Positions 39,307 to 47,892 are shown, counted from the stretch's first letter. The stretch is 64,000 nt of DNA from Mycolicibacterium helvum (GCF_010731895.1 NZ_AP022596.1:5022001-5086000); one strand, 5' to 3'. The notes: a model not told the origin generated them from the letters alone. Translations and numbers: made by a program.

Positions 39307-39339
39307 GGTTAGCCAGCGTAGCGAGTACCGTCAGCGACC
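39307..39339. promoter_or_regulatory. 33-bp divergent promoter region with two -10 elements
   Basis: The whole gap between the divergent starts is 33 bp. On the plus strand TACCGT (39326-39331) is eight bases before the pepQ GTG. On the minus strand TACGCT (39319-39314) is eight bases before the B-4DMT ATG. Both match TANNNT at the leaderless spacing, so the -35 regions must lie over the opposite promoter or coding sequence. Confidence 0.45.
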
Positions 39340-40467
39340 GTGACACATTCCCAACGTCGGGACCGGCTGGCCGCCCGGCTTGCCACCGACGGACTGGATG
39401 CGATCCTGGTCAGTGACCTGGTCAACGTCCGATATCTGTCCGGATTCAGTGGCTCGAATGCCGCGCTGCTGGTGTTCGCCGGCGACACGCCGACGGTGTT
39501 GGCCACCGATTCGCGCTACCGGACGCAGGCTGCGCACCAGGCGCCCGACGTGGAAACGGTCATCGAACGGGCCTGCGGACGCCATCTGGTCGGTCGGGCG
39601 GTGGTCGACGGGGCGGCCCGGATCGGCTTCGAAAGCCACGTCGTCACAGTCGACGGATTCGACGTGCTGGCCCGCGAGCTGGACGACCACCCGGCCGCGG
39701 AGCTGGTGCGGGCTTCGGGCACGGTCGAGGCGCTGCGGGAGATCAAGGACGCCGGGGAGATCGCGCTGCTGCGGCTGGCGTGCGAGGCCGCCGATGCGGC
39801 CCTGACTGAACTGGTGAACGGCGGCGGGTTGCGGCCGGGCCGCACCGAGCGGGAGGTCGGCCGTCAGCTCGAGGCGTTGATGCTCGAGCACGGCGCGGAC
39901 GGTCCGTCGTTCGAGACGATCGTGGCCACCGGCGCCAACTCGGCCATCCCGCATCACCGACCTACCGATGCCGTGCTGGCCAGCGGCGATTTCGTCAAGA
40001 TCGACTTCGGCGCGCTGGTCGGCGGCTACCACTCCGATATGACGCGCACCTTCGTGCTGGGCGCGGCGGCCGATTGGCAGCTGGAGGTCTACGAGCTGGT
40101 GGCGGCCGCCCAGCGGGCCGGCCGCGATGCCCTGGGCGTCGGGGTGGAGCTGCGCGATGTCGATGGCGCCGCCCGCGAGGTCATCGTCGACGCCGGCTAC
40201 GGCGAGTACTTCGGCCATGGACTCGGTCACGGCGTCGGATTGCAGATCCACGAAGCGCCGGGAATCAACTCGGCGGCCGCCGGTACACTGCTTGCTGGCT
40301 CCGTGGTGACCGTGGAACCCGGTGTCTACCTGCCCGACCGTGGCGGTGTCCGCATCGAGGACACGCTGGTCGTGCTCGGCGAGCGGACGCCGGAACCGCA
40401 CAGCCGGCGCCATGAAGCAACAGAACTGTTGACCCGGTTCCCCAAGGAACTGGCCATCCTGACCTAG
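39340..40467 (+). CDS. pepQ: M24 family Xaa-Pro aminopeptidase/dipeptidase
   Basis: This is a 375-residue metallopeptidase with an N-terminal creatinase-like domain and a C-terminal pita-bread domain. The dimetal ligands are visible: two Asp in '[19 protein letters not shown]', His in '[15 protein letters not shown]', Glu in '[11 protein letters not shown]' and Glu in '[10 protein letters not shown]'. It cleaves Xaa-Pro bonds in peptides. The GTG at 39340 appears leaderless. It is followed by efp after 14 bases, the pepQ-efp-nusB order of Rv2535c-Rv2533c. Confidence 0.95.
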   Translation: MTHSQRRDRLAARLATDGLDAILVSDLVNVRYLSGFSGSNAALLVFAGDTPTVLATDSRYRTQAAHQAPDVETVIERACGRHLVGRAVVDGAARIGFESHVVTVDGFDVLARELDDHPAAELVRASGTVEALREIKDAGEIALLRLACEAADAALTELVNGGGLRPGRTEREVGRQLEALMLEHGADGPSFETIVATGANSAIPHHRPTDAVLASGDFVKIDFGALVGGYHSDMTRTFVLGAAADWQLEVYELVAAAQRAGRDALGVGVELRDVDGAAREVIVDAGYGEYFGHGLGHGVGLQIHEAPGINSAAAGTLLAGSVVTVEPGVYLPDRGGVRIEDTLVVLGERTPEPHSRRHEATELLTRFPKELAILT

Positions 40468-40481
40468 GAGAACGACCGACC

Positions 40482-41045
40482 GTGGCATCCACTGCCGATT
40501 TCAAGAACGGCCTTGTGCTCAACATCGAGGGCCAGCTCTGGCAGATCATCGAGTTTCAGCACGTCAAACCGGGTAAGGGTCCGGCGTTCGTGCGCACCAA
40601 ACTCAAGAACGTGCTCTCCGGAAAGGTCGTCGACAAGACCTACAACGCCGGGGTGAAGGTGGAGACGGCGACCGTCGACCGGCGCGACGCCACCTACCTC
40701 TACCGGGATGGCTCGGACTTCGTCTTCATGGACTCCGAGGACTACGAGCAGCACCCGCTGTCCGAGGCACTGGTCGGCCGCTTGTCAGATTTCCTGCTCG
40801 AGGGCATGCCGGTGCAGATCGCGTTCAACGAGGGCGCAGCGCTGTATCTGGAGCTTCCGGTGACCGTCGAGCTCCTGGTCGCCAGCACCGAGCCGGGTTT
40901 GCAGGGCGACCGGTCCAGCGCGGGCACCAAGCCCGCGACACTGGAGACCGGCGCCGAGATTCAGGTGCCGCTGTTCATCAACACCGGCGACAAGCTCAAG
41001 GTGGACTCCCGCGACGGCAGCTATTTGGGGCGCGTGAACGCCTGA
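40482..41045 (+). CDS. efp: Elongation factor P
   Basis: This 187-residue three-domain EF-P relieves ribosome stalling at polyproline. The tip loop of domain I reads '[10 protein letters not shown]' with Lys32 at the position modified in some bacteria; no EpmA-type modification gene is in the window. Its C-terminus ends 'GSYLGRVNA'. A clear AGGAGAA stands upstream of the GTG at 40482. Polyproline stretches do occur among nearby products, for example the VWA operon's last protein. nusB follows after one base. Confidence 0.97.
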   Translation: MASTADFKNGLVLNIEGQLWQIIEFQHVKPGKGPAFVRTKLKNVLSGKVVDKTYNAGVKVETATVDRRDATYLYRDGSDFVFMDSEDYEQHPLSEALVGRLSDFLLEGMPVQIAFNEGAALYLELPVTVELLVASTEPGLQGDRSSAGTKPATLETGAEIQVPLFINTGDKLKVDSRDGSYLGRVNA

Positions 41046-41046
41046 T

Positions 41047-41526
41047 ATGGCTGATCGCAAGGCCGACAAGGGTCGGCATCAGGCGCGCAAACGCGCCGTC
41101 GACCTGCTCTTCGAGGCCGAGGCCAGGGGTCTGACGTCAGCCGAGGTGGCCGACTCGCGCATCGGGCTGGCCGAGGCCAACACCGAGGTATCCGTCCTGA
41201 ACCCGTACACGGTGACGGTTGCCAGGGGCGTGGCCGCCAATGCGGCTCATATCGACGAGCTGATCACCTCGCACCTGCAGGGCTGGACGTTGGAGCGGCT
41301 GCCCGCCGTGGACCGCGCGATCTTGCGGGTGGCGGTCTGGGAGCTGTTGCATGCCGAGGATGTTCCGGAGCCAGTGGCTGTCGACGAGGCGGTCGAGCTG
41401 GCCAAGGAGCTGTCCACCGACGACTCGCCGGGCTTCGTCAACGGAGTGCTGGGTCAGGTCATGCTGGTCACTCCGCAGATACGCGCGGCTGCCGCTGCGG
41501 TCCGGGGCACCGCGCCCGAGGCGTAA
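41047..41526 (+). CDS. nusB: Transcription antitermination factor NusB
   Basis: This is a 159-residue all-helical RNA-binding protein that works with NusE/S10 on boxA in rRNA antitermination. The N-terminal arginine-rich helix '[17 protein letters not shown]' binds boxA. '[19 protein letters not shown]' and '[20 protein letters not shown]' are standard NusB segments. The ATG follows the efp stop by one base, so translation is coupled. A TetR gene begins nine bases after its stop and may be read from the same mRNA. Confidence 0.96.
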   Translation: MADRKADKGRHQARKRAVDLLFEAEARGLTSAEVADSRIGLAEANTEVSVLNPYTVTVARGVAANAAHIDELITSHLQGWTLERLPAVDRAILRVAVWELLHAEDVPEPVAVDEAVELAKELSTDDSPGFVNGVLGQVMLVTPQIRAAAAAVRGTAPEA

Positions 41527-41535
41527 CCTCGCCGC

Positions 41536-42072
41536 ATGCTGGCCGCGACCGATTGGGTAGAGGCGGGTTTCTCACTGCTGGCCGAGCACGGCGTCAAAGG
41601 CCTGACGCTCGACCGGCTCTGCAAGCGGGTTGGTGCCACCAAGGGCAGCTTCTATTGGCATTTCAGCGATCTTGGTGCCTACCGGTCCGCTCTGGTGGAC
41701 ACCTGGGCCGAGGTGCACGACAGCGACCGTACCGATTTCACCGCGAGTGCGGGCCTGCCGCCGCGTGAGCGGCTCACCCGGATGATGAGAGTCCTTCTTG
41801 GCCAACGGCATTGGATGCTGGAACGGGCTATGCGGGAATGGGCCCGCTCGGACGCCGATGTCGCCGTGGCGGTTGCGTCTTCCGACCGTCGGGTGCGCCA
41901 TGCGGTACGTCAGGCCTATCTCGACGACGGCTTCAGCACCGAGGAGGCCGGCGTGCGGGCCGACGCGACGTTCGCGGCCGGAGTCGGATTCCTGCACCTG
42001 TCGGCCTCAGCGCCCGGCGCGAAAGCCGCCACCCAGCAACAGCGTTTCCTGGACATCATGTTGCGGCACTGA
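41536..42072 (+). CDS. TetR family transcriptional regulator
   Basis: This is a 178-residue regulator. The HTH spans about residues 5-50, with 'RLCKRVGATKGSFYWHFSDLGAYRSALV' as the recognition segment, and a helical C-terminal domain follows. It starts only nine bases after nusB, probably reading through from the pepQ-efp-nusB unit. It is followed by a perfect palindrome and the flavin-dependent oxygenase-like gene, which it most likely represses. The ligand is unknown. Confidence 0.88.
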   Translation: MLAATDWVEAGFSLLAEHGVKGLTLDRLCKRVGATKGSFYWHFSDLGAYRSALVDTWAEVHDSDRTDFTASAGLPPRERLTRMMRVLLGQRHWMLERAMREWARSDADVAVAVASSDRRVRHAVRQAYLDDGFSTEEAGVRADATFAAGVGFLHLSASAPGAKAATQQQRFLDIMLRH

Positions 42073-42085
42073 AGCCCGACGTTTC

Positions 42086-42103
42086 CATACCAAAAGGTAT
42101 GCT
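42086..42103 (+). promoter_or_regulatory. Perfect palindrome overlapping a -10 element, candidate TetR operator
   Basis: CATACC (42086-42091), AAAA, GGTATG (42096-42101) is a perfect 6-4-6 palindrome. Its right arm overlaps TATGCT (42098-42103), a good TANNNT -10 whose start point would fall near 42110, just before the GTG at 42115. A repressor bound here would block the promoter. The TetR gene ends 13 bases upstream. Confidence 0.55.
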
Positions 42104-42114
42104 AGCGTCGGTTC

Positions 42115-43260
42115 GTGTTGCCGATCAGCGACGAATTCGTGGCTTGCCTGGCGCGGCGCGCGGCCGAAGCCGAGGACCTTCGCCGGCTTCCCGACGCCAC
42201 CATCGTTGACTTCCGGGCCAGCGGCATGGCCCGGTTGCTGCTTCCGGCCCGGTACGGCGGTGAACAGGCGCCGTTCGGAGCGATCCTGGATCCGGTGCGC
42301 CGGATGGCGCACGGCTGTGCCGCCAGCGCCTGGACGCTCGGGTTCTACATCCTGCACAACTGGATGCTGGCGTTGTTCGGTGAGCAGGCCCAGGATGAGG
42401 TGTTCGCCGACGGCCCGGTGCTGTGCCCGGCGCCGCTGGCGCCGACGGGGCGCGGTGTGCCCGTCGACGGCGGGGTGCGGCTGTCCGGCCGGTGGTCGTG
42501 GGCGACCGGAATCATGGCCGCCGACTGGGTGATGGTCGGTGCGCTGTGTGGGCCCGAGGGCGCGATATATCCGGCACTGGCCTTGTTGCCCGTCAAAGAT
42601 GTTGCAGTCGAGGATGTCTGGCACACCGACGGGATGCGGGGGACCGGATCCCACGACGTCGTGGTGCACGACGCCCTCGTCCCCGAACGTCGGCTGGCGA
42701 AGGTTGCCGATATCTATGGCGGCACCGCGCCAGGGGCGGCGCTGCACGATGCGAGCACCTACCGCTGGCCAATGGTGCCCGCGCTGGCATTGCTGGCCGC
42801 CATGCCGGCACTGGGCGCGGCCGAGCATGTCGCCGACCTGTTCGTCGCCCGCCTCGGTGAGCGGGTGCTGGCCTACTCGGGGATAGCCCAGGGACAGCAG
42901 CCCGCCGCGCAGATTCGCCTGGGCGACGCCCGGGTGCGCCTGCGCGCATTGAATGGTCTGCTGGGCGATACCGTCGCAATGATTGAGGACAAAGTCACTG
43001 CGGGTGAGCGGATTTCGCGTGCGACCCGCGCCCAGGCAAGGGTGGCCGCTGCGCACATCGTGCACGAATCTCGCGCCATCGTTGCCGACCTGCTCGAATC
43101 GTCGGGCGCCAGTGCGCATTTCCTGTCCAACCCGCTCCAGCGGGCCAAGCGGGACATCGACGTCATCTGCGGCCACGTGGTGTTCGACCACGACGTCAGC
43201 CGGGAGCTGGCCGGTGCGCTGGAGATCGGCGTGCCGATCTCGCCGATCGCGATGGTCTGA
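42115..43260 (+). CDS. Acyl-CoA dehydrogenase-fold flavin-dependent monooxygenase-like protein
   Basis: This 381-residue protein belongs to the acyl-CoA dehydrogenase fold group that includes two-component flavin hydroxylases (HsaA/HpaB-DszC types). Markers are 'ASAWTLGFYILHNWMLALFG', 'LSGRWSWATGIMAADWVMVG' and 'WHTDGMRGTGSHDVVVHDALV'. The C-terminal 'LLESSGASAHFLSNPLQRAKRDI' resembles that group's end, where the dehydrogenase Glu is absent. It would need a separate flavin reductase, not present nearby. It starts at GTG 42115 behind the palindromic operator and is probably controlled by the adjacent TetR. Confidence 0.8.
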   Translation: MLPISDEFVACLARRAAEAEDLRRLPDATIVDFRASGMARLLLPARYGGEQAPFGAILDPVRRMAHGCAASAWTLGFYILHNWMLALFGEQAQDEVFADGPVLCPAPLAPTGRGVPVDGGVRLSGRWSWATGIMAADWVMVGALCGPEGAIYPALALLPVKDVAVEDVWHTDGMRGTGSHDVVVHDALVPERRLAKVADIYGGTAPGAALHDASTYRWPMVPALALLAAMPALGAAEHVADLFVARLGERVLAYSGIAQGQQPAAQIRLGDARVRLRALNGLLGDTVAMIEDKVTAGERISRATRAQARVAAAHIVHESRAIVADLLESSGASAHFLSNPLQRAKRDIDVICGHVVFDHDVSRELAGALEIGVPISPIAMV

Positions 43261-43413
43261 CTGCCACTCGCCGCTTGGCGTCGGTCAGCTCGAACCGGTC
43301 CGTGATTTGCCATGCCGCCGGGTAGGCGGATCGGGTAGTGGATCGGGTGGCCCAATTTGTACTATGCGCCTTGATCTTTCGTAGGGCAGGTTACGGTACT
43401 GCGGGTCGGCATC

Positions 43414-43469
43414 GTTCACGCTTGGTTGCCAGAATCAACTCCTGTTGTTCACAGTCGATTGCCAGAATC
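43414..43469 (+). repeat. Two 23-bp direct repeats, 33-bp period
   Basis: Copy 1 (43414-43436) and copy 2 (43447-43469) share GTTCAC at the start and TTGCCAGAATC at the end, with a variable 6-base middle. Their 33-bp offset is about three helical turns. They sit 71-126 bp upstream of the exported-protein GTG at 43540, where an activator would bind. The rest of the 43261-43539 gap shows no convincing gene. Confidence 0.6.
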
Positions 43470-43539
43470 GCTACGCGGTCGGGTCACTGTGCATCCAGCG
43501 GTGTTGTCTAGTGCAAATCTTGATCGGGGGTTCGGGATC

Positions 43540-45042
43540 GTGGGAGAGTTTTCGCGACAGTCGGCGTTGCGGTATGCGCGGATCGGTGGCCTTGCGGTCG
43601 CGACCGGACTCGGGGCCGCCCTGGCGACCGGGCACGGGGTTGCGGCAGCGGAGCCGTCGTCCAGTGGTAATACGTCGGCGCACGGCGCTGAGACCAAGAC
43701 GGCCGGCCCGAAGCGCGCATCGAGCAGGTCGAAACAGCCAGTGCCGAAGTCTGATTCACGCAGCGAGTCGACGTCGACGCCGTCGACCGTACCTCGGCGC
43801 ACCCCCGCGGTAGGGGCAGCGCAGGCAAGGCCGGCACCTGCGGTGGCTGGGACCTCGCTGACGGCCGCGGCCGTCCCCTCGGCGGCCAGTTCGCTGTCGG
43901 CCTTGGGTGGCAGTGGTGCTCTCGTGATTCCGTCGCCGGCGGCGTTCGTAGACCTGTTGGCAGGTGCGCGCCGGGACTTCGAACACATGCAAACCTCTTT
44001 CGCACAGTCATTTTCGGCACTCGCCAACAACCCCGTCGGCGCGGCGACGGCAGGGCTGACTGCCCTACGCGCAGCAATCGTCAACGTGGAACCGCGCGCA
44101 TCTGACACTCCTTCTCCCGGGTTTCAGCTCTATACGATCTATAACCTGACATCGGCGCCAATGACGTTGGTCAACGTCAACATCGTCACGCCAGAAGGTG
44201 CCGGCAGATCGATAGTGCGGACACCACCGGTCGGCACCGTCATCGACCCCGGCGGCAAGATGACCTTCGAACTCGCGCAGAAGCGGACGTCGATTCTCGG
44301 ATTGTTCACGACCACGGCGTTCCGGGACACCGACGTCGTGCTCACGTTCAAAGATGCGGTCGGCGCATCCGTCAATGTCCGAGCGGAATACACCTACTGG
44401 CAAGCCAGACCCGTGACCGGCGGCGGTGGCTTGGCGATCTGTGACTCCGCGCGGTGCAAGGTGGAAGGTGACGACGGAGATTCCCGCAGGACGGTGTTCC
44501 TGCTCGGCGACGGTGACTCGGCAATCGACGCGTCCACATTGCCGATCGCTCGCCAGCAGAAGCTCGTCGGTCTCTGCGGCGCATCCCAAGTGACCTGCAA
44601 GTGGGCGGATTCCAAAGTTCAGCAGGGTGTTTACGGCCAGGCGGAGGTACTGGGTGCGGTAGTGACCAACAACACGAGCGTCTCCACGACGACCGTGGTC
44701 ACCGTCACCATCCAGAAGGCATACTCGTCCACCATCAAGGGCGCTGTGAAGGGGGGCTTCGATCTCTTCTCGGTGGTGAAGGCCGAAGTCAGTGCGGAAT
44801 ACACCAGACAGTGGACCGACACCTACACGTTCAGCCAGCAGGTGACCGTCCCGCTGCGAGCCAACTACATGGGCTGGGTGGAAGGCACCGTCCCGGTCGA
44901 CGTCGTGACCGGCACCCTGATCGTGCAGACGCCGGGTCAGACGATCTACCTGAGGAACATCAAGGTCGAGGTGCCGATTGCGGGCGGCCAACCCAGATTG
45001 AGCATCCAGGACCGCGCGCTGCCCAACACGGTCAGCGTCTAG
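43540..45042 (+). CDS. Exported protein with possible aerolysin-like beta-pore domain
   Basis: This is a 500-residue protein from the GTG at 43540. Residues ~10-37 form a Sec signal ('RYARIGGLAVATGLGAALAT', then 'AAAEP' as cleavage area). Residues ~38-125 are Ser/Pro/Ala-rich. The folded part (~145-500) is beta-rich. Its last third alternates Thr/Ser with hydrophobic residues ('NTSVSTTTVVTVTIQKAYSS'), has a Gly/Lys loop ('GAVKGGFDLFS'), then another amphipathic run ('AEVSAEYTRQWTDTYTFSQQ'). This resembles the stem of ETX/MTX2-aerolysin proteins. The toxin reading is a hypothesis. An earlier TTG at 43426 falls inside the direct repeats and is unlikely. Confidence 0.7.
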   Translation: MGEFSRQSALRYARIGGLAVATGLGAALATGHGVAAAEPSSSGNTSAHGAETKTAGPKRASSRSKQPVPKSDSRSESTSTPSTVPRRTPAVGAAQARPAPAVAGTSLTAAAVPSAASSLSALGGSGALVIPSPAAFVDLLAGARRDFEHMQTSFAQSFSALANNPVGAATAGLTALRAAIVNVEPRASDTPSPGFQLYTIYNLTSAPMTLVNVNIVTPEGAGRSIVRTPPVGTVIDPGGKMTFELAQKRTSILGLFTTTAFRDTDVVLTFKDAVGASVNVRAEYTYWQARPVTGGGGLAICDSARCKVEGDDGDSRRTVFLLGDGDSAIDASTLPIARQQKLVGLCGASQVTCKWADSKVQQGVYGQAEVLGAVVTNNTSVSTTTVVTVTIQKAYSSTIKGAVKGGFDLFSVVKAEVSAEYTRQWTDTYTFSQQVTVPLRANYMGWVEGTVPVDVVTGTLIVQTPGQTIYLRNIKVEVPIAGGQPRLSIQDRALPNTVSV

Positions 45043-45142
45043 CACGTCCCGGCACGGACGACCCACCCCCATCGCTGACAGCGCCCGGCCGGTGCCGGTC
45101 GAATTGTTCTGTCGCGCAGCTGAACCCCGAAGGAGCGCTTCG

Positions 45143-46585
45143 ATGTCCGAGATCCCCAGCGTCCGCAGGCTCGTCGCCCGGCGCCTGTTCACATTCGCGC
45201 CGCCAGTGATCACAGCTGGTGTGATCGGCGCTTCGGCGGTCATGGCGGGCGCCACGTCGTCGGCTGCGCCGGTTGAGGCGCCTACCGTAAAGGCCGTCAG
45301 CTCGGCGGTTCACCCGGCCGCGCTCGTCAGCACGGATTCGGCCACCGCCGCCGTCTCGTATCGCGAGAACGCATACCCGCACCTTCTCGAGATCACCACG
45401 GACGCAGTGGGTTCCGACTTTGGCGCGGAGGTTCCGCCCAATGTCGCCTCGTCGGCCGGTGTTGTCACGCGGCCTGCCGTCGGCCTGACCCGACTCCTCA
45501 CAACTCCGGTGGCAACGCACGTGCACGGTGCGCGGTCGGCGACTGTCGCCGCCGAGCCGGCGGTCGCTGCCCCGCTGGATGCGCTGGCGGGGGTGGTCAG
45601 GTACTACATCGGCAACGGCGCCGACGCTCCGACTGACTGCAGCGGCGACGAATGCAATGGCGGCAACGCCGGAATCCTCTTCGGCAACGGGGGCAACGGC
45701 GCCAATGGTGGCAGGGGCGGAAACGCCGGGCTCCTCTTCGGGTTCGGCGGCGCAGGTGGAGACGGCGTCGCTGCGACCTACGATGCGAACGGCAATCCAG
45801 TGGATCCGGCAAGTGACGGCGGCGTCGGCGGCAACGGGGGTGCATTGTTCGGGTTCGGCGGCACGGGTGGCTCCGGTGGCGCAAACCTGAGCCCGGGAAC
45901 CGGGATTGCAATCGCGGGCGACGGCGGTGCCGGCGGTAGGGGCGGATTGTTCGGTCAGGGCGGGTCCGGGGGTGCGGGAGGAATGGCCAGCGCTACCGAT
46001 GGAACCGCGCTCGGCGGCAACGGCGGCAAGGGTGGAACGGCGATACTCGGCGTGGGCGGCGCGGGCGGCGCGGGCGGGAATGCTGAAGCCACGGGCAGCG
46101 ACCCCGACGATCTCGCCTTCGGTGGTGATGGCGGCCGCGGCGGTACGGCGGTCCTCGGATCGGGTGGCGCCGGCGGCGGCGGTGGCTACGGCGATGCCTA
46201 CGATGCCGTCGACGGTGCGGGCGGTCGCGGCGGCGATGGCGGCAGTGTCCAGTGGGGCGCCGGTGGGAAGGGCGGTACCGGCGGCGGCGGTTATTCCGAC
46301 AACGGTAAGGCGCACGGTGGTCGCGGTGGCGCCGGCGGCGGTGGGGCCGCGCTGACGTCTGGCGGGCGCGGTGGCGACGGCGGCGATGCGGCGGCATTCG
46401 GCACCGGCACGGCACTCGCCGGCGACGCCGGCGACGGTGGCTCGGGTGGTGTCCTCGGGAGCACGGGCAGGAAAGGGGCCGGAGGCGAGGCCAGCGATGG
46501 CGCCAACGACTCCGGCGCGACTGCTGCCAAAGCCCCCAAGCCGGCTACCGGGGCCAAGTCAGCTCGAAGGTCGTCGCGGCGCTAG
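45143..46585 (+). CDS. Exported PGRS-like glycine-rich protein without PE domain
   Basis: This is a 480-residue protein. The ATG at 45143 has AAGGAG at 45130-45135. Residues 1-43 look like a signal peptide (Arg-rich start, 'VITAGVIGASAVMAGATSSA'). A ~120-residue Ala/Val/Thr-rich linker follows. From about residue 168 on it has Gly-Gly-x repeats with 'LLFGFGGAGGDG'-type units as in PE_PGRS proteins, ending in a Lys/Arg/Ala tail. The N-terminal PE domain of that family is missing, so export would be Sec-dependent rather than ESX-5. Two cysteines lie in 'DCSGDECNGG'. Calcium-binding GGxGxD-like motifs are possible but not certain. Confidence 0.8.
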   Translation: MSEIPSVRRLVARRLFTFAPPVITAGVIGASAVMAGATSSAAPVEAPTVKAVSSAVHPAALVSTDSATAAVSYRENAYPHLLEITTDAVGSDFGAEVPPNVASSAGVVTRPAVGLTRLLTTPVATHVHGARSATVAAEPAVAAPLDALAGVVRYYIGNGADAPTDCSGDECNGGNAGILFGNGGNGANGGRGGNAGLLFGFGGAGGDGVAATYDANGNPVDPASDGGVGGNGGALFGFGGTGGSGGANLSPGTGIAIAGDGGAGGRGGLFGQGGSGGAGGMASATDGTALGGNGGKGGTAILGVGGAGGAGGNAEATGSDPDDLAFGGDGGRGGTAVLGSGGAGGGGGYGDAYDAVDGAGGRGGDGGSVQWGAGGKGGTGGGGYSDNGKAHGGRGGAGGGGAALTSGGRGGDGGDAAAFGTGTALAGDAGDGGSGGVLGSTGRKGAGGEASDGANDSGATAAKAPKPATGAKSARRSSRR

Positions 46586-46587
46586 TC

Positions 46588-46602
46588 GGGCTTCTAGAGC
46601 CC
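46588..46602. terminator. Small inverted repeat between convergent genes
   Basis: GGGCT (46588-46592) and AGCCC (46598-46602) pair around a 5-base loop that contains the minus-strand TAG stop of the serine hydrolase gene. It lies just after the PGRS-like stop. It is short and lacks a T-tract, so terminator function is only suggested by position. Confidence 0.25.
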
Positions 46603-47796
46603 CAGCGCCTCGTATGTCCGGCGGACGAATTTCGGCTGCACCGACTGAAGTTTGGCCAGTGAGGTGTTGCCGGCCACTGCGGCTGCCGGCGCGCTGAGGT
46701 TCGGATAGTTCTGGATCAGGTAGATCAGGATCAGGTCGTTGGCCGGGTCAGCCTGCCACCAGGTTCCGTATGCGCCGGGCCAGCTGAACGTGCCCACGCC
46801 ACCCGGGCCGTACAGCTGCGCAGATTTGGCCGGATCGGTGACCACCGAGAGGTTCAGACCGAAGCCGCGGCCCACCCAGAACGGCATCCCCAGGAACGGG
46901 TACTTCTTCTGTTCGGCGGTCAGCCGATCGCCGCGCATCAGGTGCGCCGATTCCTCGGAGAGCACCCGCGCTCCGTCGACGTGGCCGCCACCCAACAACA
47001 TCCGGGCGAAGCGCAGATAATCGTCGACGGTCGTCACCAGGCTCGCCCCACCCTGGCAGAACCGGGGCTCGGTGACCGGTATCGGGCCCATCGCGTCGTG
47101 GTGCAATCCCGTCTCTTCGTCGAGCCGGTACATGGTGGCGGCGCGGGCGCGTTTGTCGGGGGAGATGAAGAACCCGGTGTCGGTCATGCCCAGCGGCTCG
47201 AAGACCCGCTCAGTGAGCACGGTGTGCAGCGATTTGCCTTCGATCCGCGATAAGACGATGCCGAGGACGTCGGTGGCGTGACTGTAGGTCAGTCGGTCGC
47301 CGGGCTGGTGGACCAGCGGCAGCTTGGCGATCTCGGCAAGCCAGTGGTCCTGGTCCTGGCGGAACGAGACCTGCGCGTAGGCCCGGCTGAGCGGGCCGAG
47401 CACCGAGAACGCGTAGGCCAGTCCGCTGCGGTGAGTCATCAGGTCGTCGATCGTGATCGGCCGTCGCGCCGGCTCGGTGCGATCCAGCGGGCCGGCGGGA
47501 TCCACCAGCACCTGCATGTCGGCCAGCTCCGGTAGCCAGCGGCTGACCGGATCCGACAGCGCCAGCTTGCCTTCCTCGATGAGGGTCATCGCCGCCGCTA
47601 CCGTCACCGGTTTGGTCATCGAGGCGATCCGAAAGATTGTGTCGCGCTGCACCGGAAGCTCGGCCTCGACGTCGCGGTAACCAATCTCATTGACCTGCAC
47701 GATGTTCCCGCGTTGCCACACCAGGGTGACGGCCCCGGCCAGCAGCCCGGCGTCCACCGCCTGCACGACAGAACTGCGATTGTCCGCGAGATTCAT
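46594..47796 (-). CDS. Serine beta-lactamase-fold hydrolase / esterase (LipL-like)
   Basis: This is a 400-residue class C beta-lactamase-related hydrolase. The S-x-x-K nucleophile is 'SMTK' (S59-K62), the second motif Tyr is in 'YSHATDVLG', and 'HRSGLAYAF' and 'PLGMTDTGF' are family patches. Mycobacterial relatives such as LipL are carboxylesterases. I chose ATG 47796 because TAGACT is seven bases upstream on the minus strand, fitting a leaderless message; a TTG at 47826 is an alternative. It is distinct from the similar enzyme at 9441-10670. It is divergent from pyrR. Confidence 0.87.
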   Translation of the reverse strand: MNLADNRSSVVQAVDAGLLAGAVTLVWQRGNIVQVNEIGYRDVEAELPVQRDTIFRIASMTKPVTVAAAMTLIEEGKLALSDPVSRWLPELADMQVLVDPAGPLDRTEPARRPITIDDLMTHRSGLAYAFSVLGPLSRAYAQVSFRQDQDHWLAEIAKLPLVHQPGDRLTYSHATDVLGIVLSRIEGKSLHTVLTERVFEPLGMTDTGFFISPDKRARAATMYRLDEETGLHHDAMGPIPVTEPRFCQGGASLVTTVDDYLRFARMLLGGGHVDGARVLSEESAHLMRGDRLTAEQKKYPFLGMPFWVGRGFGLNLSVVTDPAKSAQLYGPGGVGTFSWPGAYGTWWQADPANDLILIYLIQNYPNLSAPAAAVAGNTSLAKLQSVQPKFVRRTYEALGL

Positions 47797-47803
47797 CCGA
47801 GGG

Positions 47804-47809
47804 AGTCTA
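47804..47809 (-). promoter_or_regulatory. -10 element (TAGACT) for the serine hydrolase gene
   Basis: TAGACT on the minus strand (47809-47804) is followed by seven bases and the ATG at 47796. This TANNNT placement supports a leaderless start and decides it over the upstream TTG. Confidence 0.45.
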
Positions 47810-47886
47810 CTGAAGGCAGTGATCAAGGCGGTCGGCCGAGCTCGTCAACACCCAAGAGCGGTTCGGGAAGATGGACAGTTGGGTGC

Positions 47887-47892
47887 TAAGCT
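47887..47892 (+). promoter_or_regulatory. Possible -10 (TAAGCT) of the pyr operon
   Basis: TAAGCT fits TANNNT and would start RNA near 47899. That gives a ~58-nt leader that includes the PyrR-binding hairpin and the ribosome site before pyrR. No clear -35 is visible. The assignment is inference. Confidence 0.35.

Noticed and set aside
45092..45142. Earlier start for the PGRS-like protein
   Set aside because: The stretch before ATG 45143 contains the ribosome site AAGGAG itself.
45143..46585. Classical PE_PGRS gene
   Set aside because: The Gly-rich repeats fit, but the ~100-residue PE domain is absent and a signal peptide is in its place.
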